From contig NZ_FMZV01000003.1 of the NCBI RefSeq assembly GCF_900101475.1, positions 248,001 through 312,000 on the forward strand: a DNA stretch of 64,000 nucleotides. The letters are read 5' to 3'. Below the pieces are notes generated by a model. That model was not told where the DNA came from. It made no database searches and worked only from the letters and a program-made list of their open reading frames with translations. Made by a program: the position numbers and the translations under genes. Of this stretch, positions 1 to 9,493 are shown piece by piece. How positions within the stretch are numbered: position 1 is the stretch's first letter; every line of letters starts with the position of its first letter. This DNA comes from Ruegeria marina (GTDB lineage: Bacteria; Pseudomonadota; Alphaproteobacteria; Rhodobacterales; Rhodobacteraceae).

Positions 1-405
1 GTCCTGCCCGAACCCGGTGATCGAGCAATAGATGAGCCGGGGGTTGATCGCCGACAGGGATGCGTAATCCAGCCCGTACTTGGCCAGCCCGCCAACCTTG
101 AAATTCTCGATCAGGATATCGGCGTCGCGCACCAATGTGCGCACTTTCTCCTGGCCTTCGGCAGTCGCGAAATCGGCAACCACCGACGCCTTGCCGCGAT
201 TGGTGGAATGGAAATAGGCGGCAGACACATCGTCGTCCCGGGTGACAAAGGGCGGCCCCCAGGCGCGGGTATCGTCGCCTGCGGGGCTTTCGACCTTGAT
301 CACCTCGGCGCCGAGGTCCGACAGGGTCTGGCCGGCCCAAGGGCCGGCCAGTACGCGCGCCAGTTCGACGACCTTCAGACCCGCAAGCGGCGCTGCCCTG
401 GTCAT
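1..405 (-). CDS. CoA-transferase family III (CaiB/BaiF) protein, 3' end missing
   Basis: The minus-strand frame opens with ATG at 405 and runs off the window edge, giving about 135 N-terminal residues. They carry the family III hallmarks: an opening LKVVELARVLAGPWAGQTL, then DLGAEVIKVE, then a segment around YFHSTNRGK and a DILIENFKVGG stretch. Members move CoA between acyl-CoA and a carboxylic acid, or act as racemases; the substrate cannot be told from this part. The start shares one base with the stop codon of the upstream DsbA-like gene, so the two are probably translated together. The catalytic Asp expected further in lies outside the window. Confidence 0.88.
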   Translation of the reverse strand, partial: MTRAAPLAGLKVVELARVLAGPWAGQTLSDLGAEVIKVESPAGDDTRAWGPPFVTRDDDVSAAYFHSTNRGKASVVADFATAEGQEKVRTLVRDADILIENFKVGGLAKYGLDYASLSAINPRLIYCSITGFGQD

Positions 406-1076
406 CAGTTCGCCAGTTCTGCCTCGATCAGGGCCTTGAAATCAGCATAGGGCTGGTTTTCCACCTTCTTGCCGTTGACGATGAAACTGGGGGTCGAGTT
501 GATCTCGTCGCGAGTGGCGTGTTCCTGGTACCAGGCGACAAGGGTCTGCGCCATCGTCGCATCGCCCAGGCAGGCGTCGAGCTTGTCGTTGTCTATCCCC
601 GCCAGACGCCCGATCTTGCGCAACTCGTCGGCGATCTCGGCCGGGCCGCCCGCACGCGACCACTCGGATTGCCCTTTGAAGATCAGGTCGGTGATGCCAA
701 AGAACTTCTCGGGCCCGCCGCAGCGCGCGACCATCGAGGCCCACAGGCCGTAGCGGTCGAAATACACCTCGCGATAGATGAAGCGCACCTTGCCGGTGTC
801 GATGAAATCGGCCTTGAGCTGCTTGTAGCCATCCTCGTGAAAGCGGGCGCAATGCGGGCAGGTGTAGGAGGCGTATTCGATGATCTCGACCGGCGCGTCC
901 TCGGCGCCCTGCACCATGTCGGCGATACTCGAGGTATCGACCTCGGCCTGCTGCGCGTCGGCGCTGCCGATCAGCGGCGAGGCCGGCAGGTTGCCGGACG
1001 ATGACGGCAGGCTCAGCCAATAGGCGCCGGCGGCAATTGCCACGGCGGCGCAGATCACGGTTCCCATACGGCTCAT
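405..1076 (-). CDS. DsbA-family thiol-disulfide oxidoreductase, membrane-anchored or secreted
   Basis: This is a 223-residue protein with an N-terminal hydrophobic segment (about residues 6-22) that exports or anchors it. A thioredoxin fold follows with a CPHC active site in EYASYTCPHCARFHEDGY, near residue 67. The cis-proline loop shows as STPSFIVNGKK near residue 200. The family catalyses disulfide exchange in periplasmic proteins. ATG at 1076 was chosen because AAAGGGG lies 6 bases upstream; longer in-frame extensions run back through the DUF721 gene and are not needed. It lies 13 bases after that gene and overlaps the CoA-transferase start by one base, so the three may be one transcript. 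Confidence 0.9.
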   Translation of the reverse strand: MSRMGTVICAAVAIAAGAYWLSLPSSSGNLPASPLIGSADAQQAEVDTSSIADMVQGAEDAPVEIIEYASYTCPHCARFHEDGYKQLKADFIDTGKVRFIYREVYFDRYGLWASMVARCGGPEKFFGITDLIFKGQSEWSRAGGPAEIADELRKIGRLAGIDNDKLDACLGDATMAQTLVAWYQEHATRDEINSTPSFIVNGKKVENQPYADFKALIEAELAN

Positions 1077-1089
1077 TTCAGCCCCTTTC

Positions 1090-1596
1090 TTATGATTTCT
1101 GCTTCGATAAAACGCTCTGCGCCAGTCTTTCAAGGGCAGCACGCAATTCTTCATCTTTCGCGCCCTGCGCCACGCGGGCCGCTTCGGTCGCGATTTCCGG
1201 CGCAGGTCCGGCGGCGGCGGCTTTGGGCCGGTGCTCGAATGTGGCCTGCCCTTCGGCAAAACCCGTCGGCGCGGTCTGGGTGATGCGCACGCGGCTGATG
1301 GCATTGTAGCCGTAGGCGGCGTTGACCCGTTCACGCAATTGTTCCTTCTGCATTTCCAGCATAGGAGCCTGCGCGCCTGTCGTCAGCACCGTGAGTGTCG
1401 CGCCGAACCCGTTCTTGCCATAGCCGATGCTGACCGGGCGCGCGATGGCGGCCAGATCCTGCCCGACGATCTCGGGCCAGTGGGTCAGCACCCGGCTCAC
1501 CGCAAACCCCCGGCTTTCGCCGGCACGGCGGATCTGGTCGCCCAGCAGGATTGCCGTGCGCTTGAAACCGCGGGTCGAGGAACGTCTGTCTGTCAT
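1090..1596 (-). CDS. DUF721 (DciA-like) protein
   Basis: 168 residues with the DUF721 pattern: an N-terminal basic segment, then HWPEIVGQDLAAIARPVSI (about residues 40-58), then a beta-rich stretch ending near GYNAISRVRIT, and a low-complexity Ala/Glu tail. DUF721 proteins include DciA, the replicative helicase loader or operator of bacteria that lack DnaC. That role is inferred from the family and not proved here. It is divergent from mutY with 82 bases between the starts, and is followed on the same strand by the DsbA-like gene. Confidence 0.85.
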   Translation of the reverse strand: MTDRRSSTRGFKRTAILLGDQIRRAGESRGFAVSRVLTHWPEIVGQDLAAIARPVSIGYGKNGFGATLTVLTTGAQAPMLEMQKEQLRERVNAAYGYNAISRVRITQTAPTGFAEGQATFEHRPKAAAAGPAPEIATEAARVAQGAKDEELRAALERLAQSVLSKQKS

Positions 1597-1678
1597 CTGG
1601 TATCCGACTCTGATGGCGCTATTCTAAGTCCCGGGCGCGGCGGCGCCAGCGAAACCGGACGGTCAGGGGGAAATTTCC

Positions 1679-2734
1679 GTGCGCGATGAACAACACATTG
1701 GCGTGAGTGCGCAATTGCTGGCCTGGTACGACCTGCATGCCCGGGAAATGCCATGGCGGGTTGGCCCGGCGGCGCGCGCCGCCGGGGTGCGCCCCGCCCC
1801 CTATCGCGTGTGGCTGTCCGAGGTCATGCTGCAACAGACGACCGTGGCGGCGGTGCGCGACTATTTCCGGCGGTTCACTGCCCGCTGGCCCACGGTCGAG
1901 GCGCTTGCCGCCGCCCCGGACGAAGCGGTGATGGGCGAATGGGCCGGCCTTGGATATTACGCCCGCGCCCGCAACCTGCTGAAATGCGCCCGGGTGGTGG
2001 CGCGTGACCATGGCGGCCAGTTCCCCGACACTTACGCGGGGCTGATCGCCCTGCCCGGCATCGGCCCCTATACCGCCGCCGCGATCGCCGCCATTGCCTT
2101 TGACAGGGCGGAAACAGTGCTCGACGGCAATGTCGAACGGGTCATGGCGCGGCTTTACGACATTCACGATGCGCTGCCGGGGTCCAAGCCGGTGTTGAAG
2201 GATCATGCCGCCGCGCTGACGCCCCTGGACCGGCCCGGCGACCATGCGCAGGCGGTGATGGACCTGGGCGCCACGATCTGCACCCCGAAATCGCCCGCCT
2301 GCGGCATCTGCCCGCTACGTGACCCCTGCCTTGGGCGTGCACGCGGCACCGCCCCCGACCTGCCCCGCAAGGCCCCGAAGAAGGACAAGCCAGTACGCCT
2401 GGGCCATGTCTACCTAGCGCGGCATGCCGATGGCGGCTGGCTGATGCAGCGGCGGCCCGATCGCGGCCTCTTGGGCGGAATGCTCGGCTGGCCCGGGTCG
2501 GACTGGTCCGAGGCTCCCGACCCTGCGCCACCCTTCGCGGCGCAATGGCGCGAACTGGCGGGTGAGGTGCGGCATACCTTTACCCATTTCCACCTGATCC
2601 TGCGCATTCACACCGCTGAATTGCCCGATGGACCGCCCCCCGAAGGCCTGCATGTGGTGGGCAAGCACGCGTTTCGTCCCTCGGAGCTGCCAACCGTGAT
2701 GCGCAAGGCATATGACCTGTGGCGCGGCCAATAG
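1679..2734 (+). CDS. mutY: A/G-specific adenine DNA glycosylase MutY
   Basis: 351 residues. MutY removes adenine mispaired with 8-oxoguanine. The helix-hairpin-helix LPGIGPYTA lies at 125-133, the likely catalytic Asp in VLDGNV at 149, and the likely catalytic Glu in SEVMLQQT at 48. Four cluster cysteines (C201, C208, C211, C217) show the C-x6-C-x2-C-x5-C spacing of the [4Fe-4S] loop. The C-terminal 120 residues match the NUDIX-like 8-oxoG recognition domain. The start is GTG with AGGGGG about 8 bases upstream; no ATG fits. It is divergent from the DUF721 gene. Confidence 0.95.
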   Translation: MRDEQHIGVSAQLLAWYDLHAREMPWRVGPAARAAGVRPAPYRVWLSEVMLQQTTVAAVRDYFRRFTARWPTVEALAAAPDEAVMGEWAGLGYYARARNLLKCARVVARDHGGQFPDTYAGLIALPGIGPYTAAAIAAIAFDRAETVLDGNVERVMARLYDIHDALPGSKPVLKDHAAALTPLDRPGDHAQAVMDLGATICTPKSPACGICPLRDPCLGRARGTAPDLPRKAPKKDKPVRLGHVYLARHADGGWLMQRRPDRGLLGGMLGWPGSDWSEAPDPAPPFAAQWRELAGEVRHTFTHFHLILRIHTAELPDGPPPEGLHVVGKHAFRPSELPTVMRKAYDLWRGQ

Positions 2735-2794
2735 ACCGATGGGCAGGGGCCGGAAATACGTCTAGGATTCAGGCAGTCCGTTGCGGAGCATGCG

Positions 2795-3928
2795 ATGATC
2801 GCCCCTGAGAAACTGTCGCGCTGGCAAAGCGCCCTGCCCTTCTGGATCTCTTACCTTTTGGTGCCACTGGTCTGGCTTGCTGCGCTTAAAGGCGGCTGGT
2901 GGCTGCTGGCCGTGCCGCTGGCCACTTGGTGGACCTTTGCCATCCTCGATCAGGCAACCGGGCCGAACCTGGAAAACGCCGATCCGGACACCGGCGAAGA
3001 GGCACTGGGCTGGTATATCCTGCTGACCAGGCTCTGGGTGCCGGTGCAGTTCATCACACTCTACGGCCTGATCTGGTACGCCACCCGCGCCGACCACCTT
3101 TCCACTGGAGAACGGATTGCGTTGTTTTTTGGCGTCGGTGTCATCACTGGGACCATCGGGATCAACTATTCCCACGAGTTGATGCACCAGAAGGACCGGT
3201 TCGAACGCTGGCTGGGCGATATCCTGCTGGCGATGGTGCTCTATTCGCATTTCCGGTCGGAACACCTGCTGGTGCATCACCGCTATGTCGGCACCCCGCG
3301 CGACCCGGTGACCGCGCGCTACAATGAAGGGTTTCACCGGTTCTATCCTCGGGTTCTGGTGCAATGCCTGCGCTCGGCCTTTCGCGCCGAACGCGAGATG
3401 CTGGCGCGCCGGGACAGGCGGTGGAGCGACCCATCCAACCCGTTCTGGCGCTACTGGACGCTTCAGTCTGTCATGATCCTGCTGGCCGGTCTGCTGGGCG
3501 GCTGGGCCGGCGTGGGCCTGTTCCTGGTGCAGGCCGGGGTGGCTGTCTGGCAACTGGAACTGGTCAACTACGTCGAACACTACGGGCTGACGCGCAAATA
3601 TCTGGGCGAAGGCAAGTATGAACATGTCAAGCCGCGCCATTCCTGGAATTCGGCGCAAAAGGCGTCGAACTGGCTGCTGATCAACCTGCAACGCCATTCC
3701 GACCATCACTACAAGCCAGACCGCCGCTTTCCGCTTTTGCAGAACCACACCGAGGCCGACGCGCCGCAACTGCCCTATGGCTATCCGGTGATGACGGTGG
3801 CGGCGCTGATCCCGCCGCTCTGGCGGCGGGTGATGAACCCTCGCGTGCGGGCTTGGCGGCGGCAATACTATCCCGAGATTGCCGACTGGAAGCCCTATAA
3901 CAAGGCGCTGAATCCGGCCCCGCGCTGA
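2795..3928 (+). CDS. alkB: AlkB-type membrane non-heme diiron hydroxylase (alkane 1-monooxygenase family)
   Basis: 377 residues with several hydrophobic segments and the complete histidine-box set of the AlkB/XylM family: HELMH at 127-131, EHLLVHH at 156-162, NYVEHYGL starting at 258 and LQRHSDHHYKP starting at 298. These ligate the two irons that activate O2 to hydroxylate the terminal carbon of an alkane or a related hydrophobic chain. The length is slightly below that of the Pseudomonas enzyme. No rubredoxin or AlkS-type regulator lies nearby, so electron delivery must come from elsewhere. The gene is monocistronic and convergent with the cyclase downstream. The substrate is inferred from the family only. 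Confidence 0.9.
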   Translation: MIAPEKLSRWQSALPFWISYLLVPLVWLAALKGGWWLLAVPLATWWTFAILDQATGPNLENADPDTGEEALGWYILLTRLWVPVQFITLYGLIWYATRADHLSTGERIALFFGVGVITGTIGINYSHELMHQKDRFERWLGDILLAMVLYSHFRSEHLLVHHRYVGTPRDPVTARYNEGFHRFYPRVLVQCLRSAFRAEREMLARRDRRWSDPSNPFWRYWTLQSVMILLAGLLGGWAGVGLFLVQAGVAVWQLELVNYVEHYGLTRKYLGEGKYEHVKPRHSWNSAQKASNWLLINLQRHSDHHYKPDRRFPLLQNHTEADAPQLPYGYPVMTVAALIPPLWRRVMNPRVRAWRRQYYPEIADWKPYNKALNPAPR

Positions 3929-3932
3929 CCCT

Positions 3933-3991
3933 CGGCGCGCGGTACGCGCGCCGCCCGGCCCAACGGGAGGCGGCGCATCTGCGATGCGCCG
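3933..3991. terminator. Two GC-rich hairpins between convergent genes
   Basis: Between the converging alkB and cyclase genes lie two perfect inverted repeats. The first has 9-base arms (3933-3941 and 3945-3953) with a GTA loop. The second has 9-base arms (3971-3979 and 3983-3991) with a TGC loop. Neither is followed by a clear T-run, so they are possible bidirectional terminators or RNA-end stabilisers. Confidence 0.5.
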
Positions 3992-4017
3992 ACCGACGGG
4001 CGGGAGAGGCGCCGGCC

Positions 4018-5400
4018 TCAGAGCGTCCAGACCGTCATCGGCTCGGCGATGCCCGGCAGGCACTCGTTCTCGTGTTTGCGGAACCCGTCCAGCAGGGCGC
4101 TCTTGCCGCCGGTTTCAAACAAGACCCGGTCGTACAACCCGTCGCTGATCACGATATCCGCTCTGCAAATGCGGGTCTGCGCCTCAAGCTTGGCCGCGAC
4201 ATTCACGGTATTGCCGATCACCGCGAACTCCAGCCGGTTCGCACCGATGTCGCCCAGTACGGCAGGGCCGAAATGCAGGCCGATGCCAATGTGGATCTCG
4301 GGCTCGTCCGCCTGTCGCCGCTCCTGGTTCCAGGTCTCGATCTCGGCCACCATGTCCCGGGCGCAGGCCAGCGCGTTGGTGGCGTCATGCTCACCCGCCA
4401 CGGGTGTCCCGAACGTCGCCATCAACCCGTCGCCAAGATATTTGTCGAGCGTCCCGTAGTGGCGGAACACCTGCCCCTCCATCCGGGCATGAAACCCGCG
4501 CAGAACCTCGATCACCTCGTAAGGATCGCGGCCCGAGGCAAAGCGGGTGAAGCCAACGATATCGATGAACAGGACGGCGATATCCGCCTGCCGCACCTGT
4601 TTGAGCGGCTCGTCGTTCTGGCTGAGCGCATCGACCACGTTGGGCGAGAAATAGCGCGACAAGTTGGCCCGCTCGCGCTCCAGTCCGGCGTTTGTCATCA
4701 ACAGGCGGCTGAACCTGCGCGAAGATACGCCAAGCGTGACCGCGACGATGAGGAACACAACCACTTCCTGAACCCGCATGGCGGGCATGAAGCTGCCGGG
4801 GTCCATGAACTTGGCCACATCGGGAAATCCTGAAAACGCCTCTGCCGCGCGGGCGGACAGGTCGGGAAATGGCGTGGCAACCCACCAGGCCGCGATCCAT
4901 CCCAGCGTCCACATGCCGGCGGTCCAGCTTCCGATGGCAAAGACCGTGCGCCAGGAATAGGCCAGTGTTCCGGCCGCGAGGATCACGAAGAAATACTGGA
5001 AATTGTCGAACCGGTACTGCATCGCCAGGGGCTGCACGTCATCGGAAAACGGGTTTGGTACGATCATGCCCAATGTCATGATCAAGAGGTCGACAAAAAT
5101 CAGGAACAGCTCGGTTCGCGATTGGCCCACCCGGCCGGCGCGCCTGATGAACCAGCCGTTCAGCGCGATCAGGCCAAGGATGCAGTGGTAATAGACAACC
5201 TCCCACTGCGGATTGACAAAGACCAGCAGCACCGCGATGACCGCCATCGCGACCCAGCGCGCACGCACCGCCAGTTCCAGACCCTCGCGCTTGTGCCGTT
5301 CCAGCGCCGCCTCGGTGAACCGGTTGTCCAGATCGAACTCGTCCGGTTGCGTGAAGAAAAAGCGCTCGCGTCGGCGTGCCGGTGCTGTGCTGTCGGCCAT
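4018..5400 (-). CDS. Membrane-bound class III adenylate/guanylate cyclase
   Basis: 460 residues. About six hydrophobic segments lie between residues 48 and 226, and a cytoplasmic class III catalytic domain at about 270-450. Metal-binding Asp residues sit in FIDIVGFT (D280) and DKYLGDG (D324). K320 is in the position that favours ATP over GTP in the family, so cAMP is the likelier product. EFAVIGNTVNVAAKLEA supplies the remaining active-site strand. The N-terminal membrane part has no sensor domain I recognise. The window holds two more class III cyclases, at about 9.5 and 41 kb. The ATG at 5400 is the only reasonable start. Confidence 0.88.
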   Translation of the reverse strand: MADSTAPARRRERFFFTQPDEFDLDNRFTEAALERHKREGLELAVRARWVAMAVIAVLLVFVNPQWEVVYYHCILGLIALNGWFIRRAGRVGQSRTELFLIFVDLLIMTLGMIVPNPFSDDVQPLAMQYRFDNFQYFFVILAAGTLAYSWRTVFAIGSWTAGMWTLGWIAAWWVATPFPDLSARAAEAFSGFPDVAKFMDPGSFMPAMRVQEVVVFLIVAVTLGVSSRRFSRLLMTNAGLERERANLSRYFSPNVVDALSQNDEPLKQVRQADIAVLFIDIVGFTRFASGRDPYEVIEVLRGFHARMEGQVFRHYGTLDKYLGDGLMATFGTPVAGEHDATNALACARDMVAEIETWNQERRQADEPEIHIGIGLHFGPAVLGDIGANRLEFAVIGNTVNVAAKLEAQTRICRADIVISDGLYDRVLFETGGKSALLDGFRKHENECLPGIAEPMTVWTL

Positions 5401-5471
5401 TTGAGGCAGCTCCTCGTTCCTGCGGTCGAGATAGGCATGATAGCCTTATCCACAAACCGTTTGCGACAAAG

Positions 5472-5499
5472 AAAAAAACCCCGCCGGACAACGGCGGGG
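5472..5499 (-). terminator. Rho-independent terminator after ccrM
   Basis: Read on the minus strand, an 8-base GC stem (arms 5492-5499 and 5479-5486) with a 5-base loop is followed by seven T residues. It lies 62 bases past the ccrM stop codon and is a classical intrinsic terminator. Confidence 0.85.
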
Positions 5500-5561
5500 C
5501 AAGGTGTAGTGCCTTGTGTCAGGCCACAGGCACCGGCGGTATTCTTGGAATTTTCAGAAGT

Positions 5562-6757
<1,196 letters not shown>

Positions 6758-6770
6758 AGCGGGTTACAAA

Positions 6771-7388
6771 TTACTCTTGATACAATATCTTGTGCACGGG
6801 CCCGAACGAACGCCTATGGTGTGGGGTTGGGCCAAGATGTTGAAGGGCCGCACGATGTTCAGCTGTGGGATATCCGGCATTTCTTTCCCAACCGTATCCC
6901 GGATGCTGTTGCGCCAAATCCACCATCAGCCGATCGCGCCATGTTTTCGCCACAATTGAAGCCGCAGAGATCGACACGGACCGGGTATCGCCCTTGACTA
7001 CAGGTTGCGCCGGAATGGCGATACCCTGGGGAATCATGTTACCGTCGATCAGCAGGAAGTCGGGCGCCGGATCCAGCGCTTCGACCGCGCGCCGCATTGC
7101 CAGATGCGAGGCACGCAGGATGTTGAACTGTTCGATCTCCTCGACAGTGGCCTCTCCCACTGCAACCTCGGCGGCTTGCCTGAGCAGATCATTCAACAAG
7201 GTGCGCCGCTTGCCAGTCAACTTCTTGGAATCGTTCAACCCTTCGGGAATGGCATCGACATTCAGGATGACAGCGGCGGCCACCACCGGGCCGGCCAGCG
7301 GACCGCGCCCCACCTCGTCGACCCCGGCAATGCGGAGAAACCCACGCCCGGCAAGGTGCTTTTCCAATTCGAAATCCGGATATTCCAT
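6771..7388 (-). CDS. rnhB: Ribonuclease HII
   Basis: 205 residues. The enzyme cuts the RNA strand of RNA-DNA hybrids and removes single misincorporated ribonucleotides. Catalytic acidic residues are visible: D24 and E25 in GVDEVGRGPLAGPV, D115 in LLIDGN, and an Asp near 134 in VKGDTRS, followed by the SAASIVAKTWRD helix. The frame is open further upstream, but homology starts at MEYPDFELEKHL, so ATG 7388 is used; its ribosome site is weak. The gene precedes ccrM on the same strand by 105 bases, and the region between contains the GANTC sites. Confidence 0.94.
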   Translation of the reverse strand: MEYPDFELEKHLAGRGFLRIAGVDEVGRGPLAGPVVAAAVILNVDAIPEGLNDSKKLTGKRRTLLNDLLRQAAEVAVGEATVEEIEQFNILRASHLAMRRAVEALDPAPDFLLIDGNMIPQGIAIPAQPVVKGDTRSVSISAASIVAKTWRDRLMVDLAQQHPGYGWERNAGYPTAEHRAALQHLGPTPHHRRSFGPVHKILYQE

Positions 7389-7424
7389 GTCATTGGCAAA
7401 TCGCAATTGAACGCCCAAGACAAG

Positions 7425-7454
7425 AAAAAATGAGCAGGGGGGTATCCCCCCTGC
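7425..7454 (-). terminator. Rho-independent terminator after the secreted hypothetical gene
   Basis: On the minus strand a perfect 9-base stem (7446-7454 with 7434-7442, loop of 3) is followed within three bases by six T residues (7430-7425). It closes the gene at 7487-7978 and separates it from rnhB. Confidence 0.85.
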
Positions 7455-7486
7455 CCGCGGGCGCGATGCGCGCCGTACTGCTCGGG

Positions 7487-7978
7487 TCAATGGTTATGGG
7501 AAATCCGGTAGCCAAACTGGCGCAGGCAGTTCGGTTCGTACCCGGTTCGGGTCCGTTCGCCGTTCCAATAGGACACCTTGCACTGTTGCGGCAGGCTGTC
7601 CGCATGGCCGTAGCTACGCGACAAGCAGCGGGCCCCCAGCACAGGGCCGTTGCCACGGTATCCGTCTTCCTGCCGCAAGCATTGCGAGGGCAGGTTGAAG
7701 CGCGCCACATCCTGCGGCAAGGGCCGTGGAGGCAAGGGATAGGGTTTGCCCTGGTACGGGGCCAGGTAAGGTTTGCCATGGTCGCGCGAGACGTGCTGCT
7801 CTTGCTGTTCGCGCCGGTCCTTTCTCTTGTCATAGTGATGGATCGCAGCGCCCAGAATGGCGATTGCGGCAAGCCCACCAAGAATGTCGTGCGCGTCGGC
7901 CGCCCGGGCCTGGCTTGCGGATATGCCGGTGACTGTGATTGCGCTTGCGACCACAAAGGCGATGAACTTGCGATGCAT
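7487..7978 (-). CDS. Secreted hypothetical protein, Cys-containing
   Basis: 163 residues. A cleavable signal peptide is clear: a basic MHRKF, a hydrophobic core, and an ASQARAAD cleavage zone near residue 26. A Gly/Ala/Ile-rich stretch then suggests a short membrane-interacting helix, followed by a charged KRKDRREQQEQ run and a proline/tyrosine-rich linker. The C-terminal half has four Cys, in QCLRQ, ARCLSR, QCKVSYWN and NCLRQFGY, that could form two disulfides in the periplasm. I do not recognise the family. ATG 7978 was chosen because AAAGGAAA lies 6 bases upstream. It has its own terminator and is divergent from the next gene. Confidence 0.75.
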   Translation of the reverse strand: MHRKFIAFVVASAITVTGISASQARAADAHDILGGLAAIAILGAAIHHYDKRKDRREQQEQHVSRDHGKPYLAPYQGKPYPLPPRPLPQDVARFNLPSQCLRQEDGYRGNGPVLGARCLSRSYGHADSLPQQCKVSYWNGERTRTGYEPNCLRQFGYRISHNH

Positions 7979-8157
7979 TGTTTGTTTCCTTTCGAGGCGG
8001 AGTTGCGAAAGCCGCCGAGAGACGGGCGATCCTGATGGCACCAACCTGCGGCCGGTCCCGCCAGACAAGCAATATCGCCGCCTTGTTATCGGATATCAGG
8101 CTGCGCATCGCCCTGTTGTTATTGAATATCCTGCGTTGCAGGCGCAGGATCACAACC

Positions 8158-8445
8158 ATGAGACACATCATCCCCACCATGGCCGCGCTGGCCCTGCTCC
8201 TGCTGCCGGTTCCGGCTCGTGCTGCCGACTGCTATGCCGATTACAAGGCCAAGCAGGAGCAACCCCTTCGCCTTCATTACGGAGTCATGCAGGTCACGGC
8301 CTGTTCGGCCGAACAGGCAGCGCCAGAGGTTGCCACCCGCCTGCAGGCTGCCGGCTGGACCCTGCTGAACGTGATTTCGGTCTTCGGTCCCGAGGGCCTC
8401 GACAAGAGGAAGGCCGATGCCGGACCCAATTTTCTCCGTTTCTGA
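8158..8445 (+). CDS. Small secreted hypothetical protein
   Basis: 95 residues with a strong signal peptide (MRHIIPTMAALALLLLPVPA, cleavage after ARA near 22), leaving a mature protein of about 72 residues with two Cys (in DCYADYK and ACSAEQ). No family is recognised. Its last 29 bases overlap the start of the next gene in another frame, which implies translational coupling. The upstream 180 bases, shared with the divergent secreted gene, hold the promoters. Confidence 0.6.
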   Translation: MRHIIPTMAALALLLLPVPARAADCYADYKAKQEQPLRLHYGVMQVTACSAEQAAPEVATRLQAAGWTLLNVISVFGPEGLDKRKADAGPNFLRF

Positions 8446-9118
8446 AGCGCGGCGCTCAGGCACACGGCTGATCGGGATGGGGATCGCGGCGATCGTGGCG
8501 ATCCTGGCAACGGCTGCCACCTTTCTGTTTCTCACCCTGCCCGACGCCAACGCGTTCAACGCGCGGGTCGAGCGCGTGTTCGTGGAAAACGACCTGACCA
8601 CCCAGGCTGAAGTTCGCCTGCTCGAAATTCTCGCCCAGTCCGGCACTGCCTTTGCCGATACGCTGTCAAGCTATCGCATGGTGATCTTCGTTCTGCTGGT
8701 CTTTGCCAGTGCGATGATGATCGCAGCGCTGGTCTTTCTGGCGATGCTGGTGCTGATCAACCGGCGCATGGCCCAGATCGAGCGCACGGGAATCCAGGTC
8801 ACATCGCTGCTGATCAGCCGCGACGAGAACACAGTTTATCTCAACAACATGGAATTTCAGCTGACCCCAGCCGCCATCGAGACCCTTGCCGTGCTGGCCG
8901 AGGCGCGGATGGACGACGAAGTGCTGTCGGGCGCGCAGATCGAGGCCGTGATCTCGGGCCGGGATGCCTCCGATTGCGAAGAGGCCGCTGGCGCCACCCG
9001 AATCAAGCGGTTGCGCGATACGCTGGGCAACCAGATGATCAGCGCCCTTCTGGTCAAGAACATCGCCAAGCGCGGCTATATGCTGGCGATAGAGAAATCC
9101 GTCATCCAGATGGTCTGA
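8417..9118 (+). CDS. Membrane protein with C-terminal winged-helix-like domain
   Basis: 233 residues. Two transmembrane helices lie at about 20-42 and 86-112, separated by a 45-residue loop. After the second helix comes a soluble region whose last 100 residues resemble the OmpR/ToxR-type winged helix: FQLTPAAIETLAVLAEA, a helix around LSGAQIEAVISG, then RIKRLRDTLGNQ and the wing-like LVKNIAKRGYMLAI. This suggests a membrane-tethered regulator with the DNA-binding part at the C-terminus, the reverse of ToxR. The DNA-binding role is inferred from pattern alone. AGAGGAAG precedes ATG 8417, which lies inside the previous gene. Confidence 0.7.
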   Translation: MPDPIFSVSEARRSGTRLIGMGIAAIVAILATAATFLFLTLPDANAFNARVERVFVENDLTTQAEVRLLEILAQSGTAFADTLSSYRMVIFVLLVFASAMMIAALVFLAMLVLINRRMAQIERTGIQVTSLLISRDENTVYLNNMEFQLTPAAIETLAVLAEARMDDEVLSGAQIEAVISGRDASDCEEAAGATRIKRLRDTLGNQMISALLVKNIAKRGYMLAIEKSVIQMV

Positions 9119-9121
9119 CAC

Positions 9122-9400
9122 TCAGTGATTGGGCGACGGGCGGCCCTGCGCAGGGGATGACCGTGTGTTCGGCGGCCAGGCCGGGCACTTGCAGCGCGCC
9201 ATGTTGTCGAGAATCAGTTCATCCCGGATATGCGGGCAGCCATAGCCCGGCTGGCTGATCAGCCGGCCCGGATTTTCGCGCGCCTGACACACCGCGATAC
9301 AGATACATTGGTCACGTGTCGGTTGCAGCAGTTTACGGCCCTGCGCCGACGCCGACCCGGCCAAGACCAGGCCAATAAATGTCATCAGTACAAGTCGCAT
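9122..9400 (-). CDS. Small secreted Cys-rich hypothetical protein
   Basis: 92 residues with a signal peptide (MRLVLMTFIGLVLAGSASAQ, cleavage after SAQ) and five Cys in the mature part, including the pattern CICIAVC and the pair CKC. The spacing suggests disulfides or metal binding in the periplasm. The C-terminus is a short proline/serine tail. It converges on the winged-helix protein, leaving 3 bases between the stop codons. The family is unknown to me; the ribosome site is weak. Confidence 0.55.
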   Translation of the reverse strand: MRLVLMTFIGLVLAGSASAQGRKLLQPTRDQCICIAVCQARENPGRLISQPGYGCPHIRDELILDNMARCKCPAWPPNTRSSPAQGRPSPNH

Positions 9401-9493
9401 CCACTATCCGCCGGTAAAATCCCCGCGCGGGCCCTTGGATTTCGGAGCCGGGTCGCCCATCCTTTGTAGGGACGGGCAAAAAGGAGGCCGCTC

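Noticed and set aside
208-450. Plus-strand ORFs opposite the CoA-transferase and DsbA-like genes
   Set aside because: They are antisense shadows; the minus strand has clear family motifs and ribosome sites.
2762-4063. 433-codon minus-strand ORF across the alkB gene
   Set aside because: Composed of Arg/Pro/His-rich low-complexity antisense sequence; the plus strand has all four histidine boxes of AlkB.
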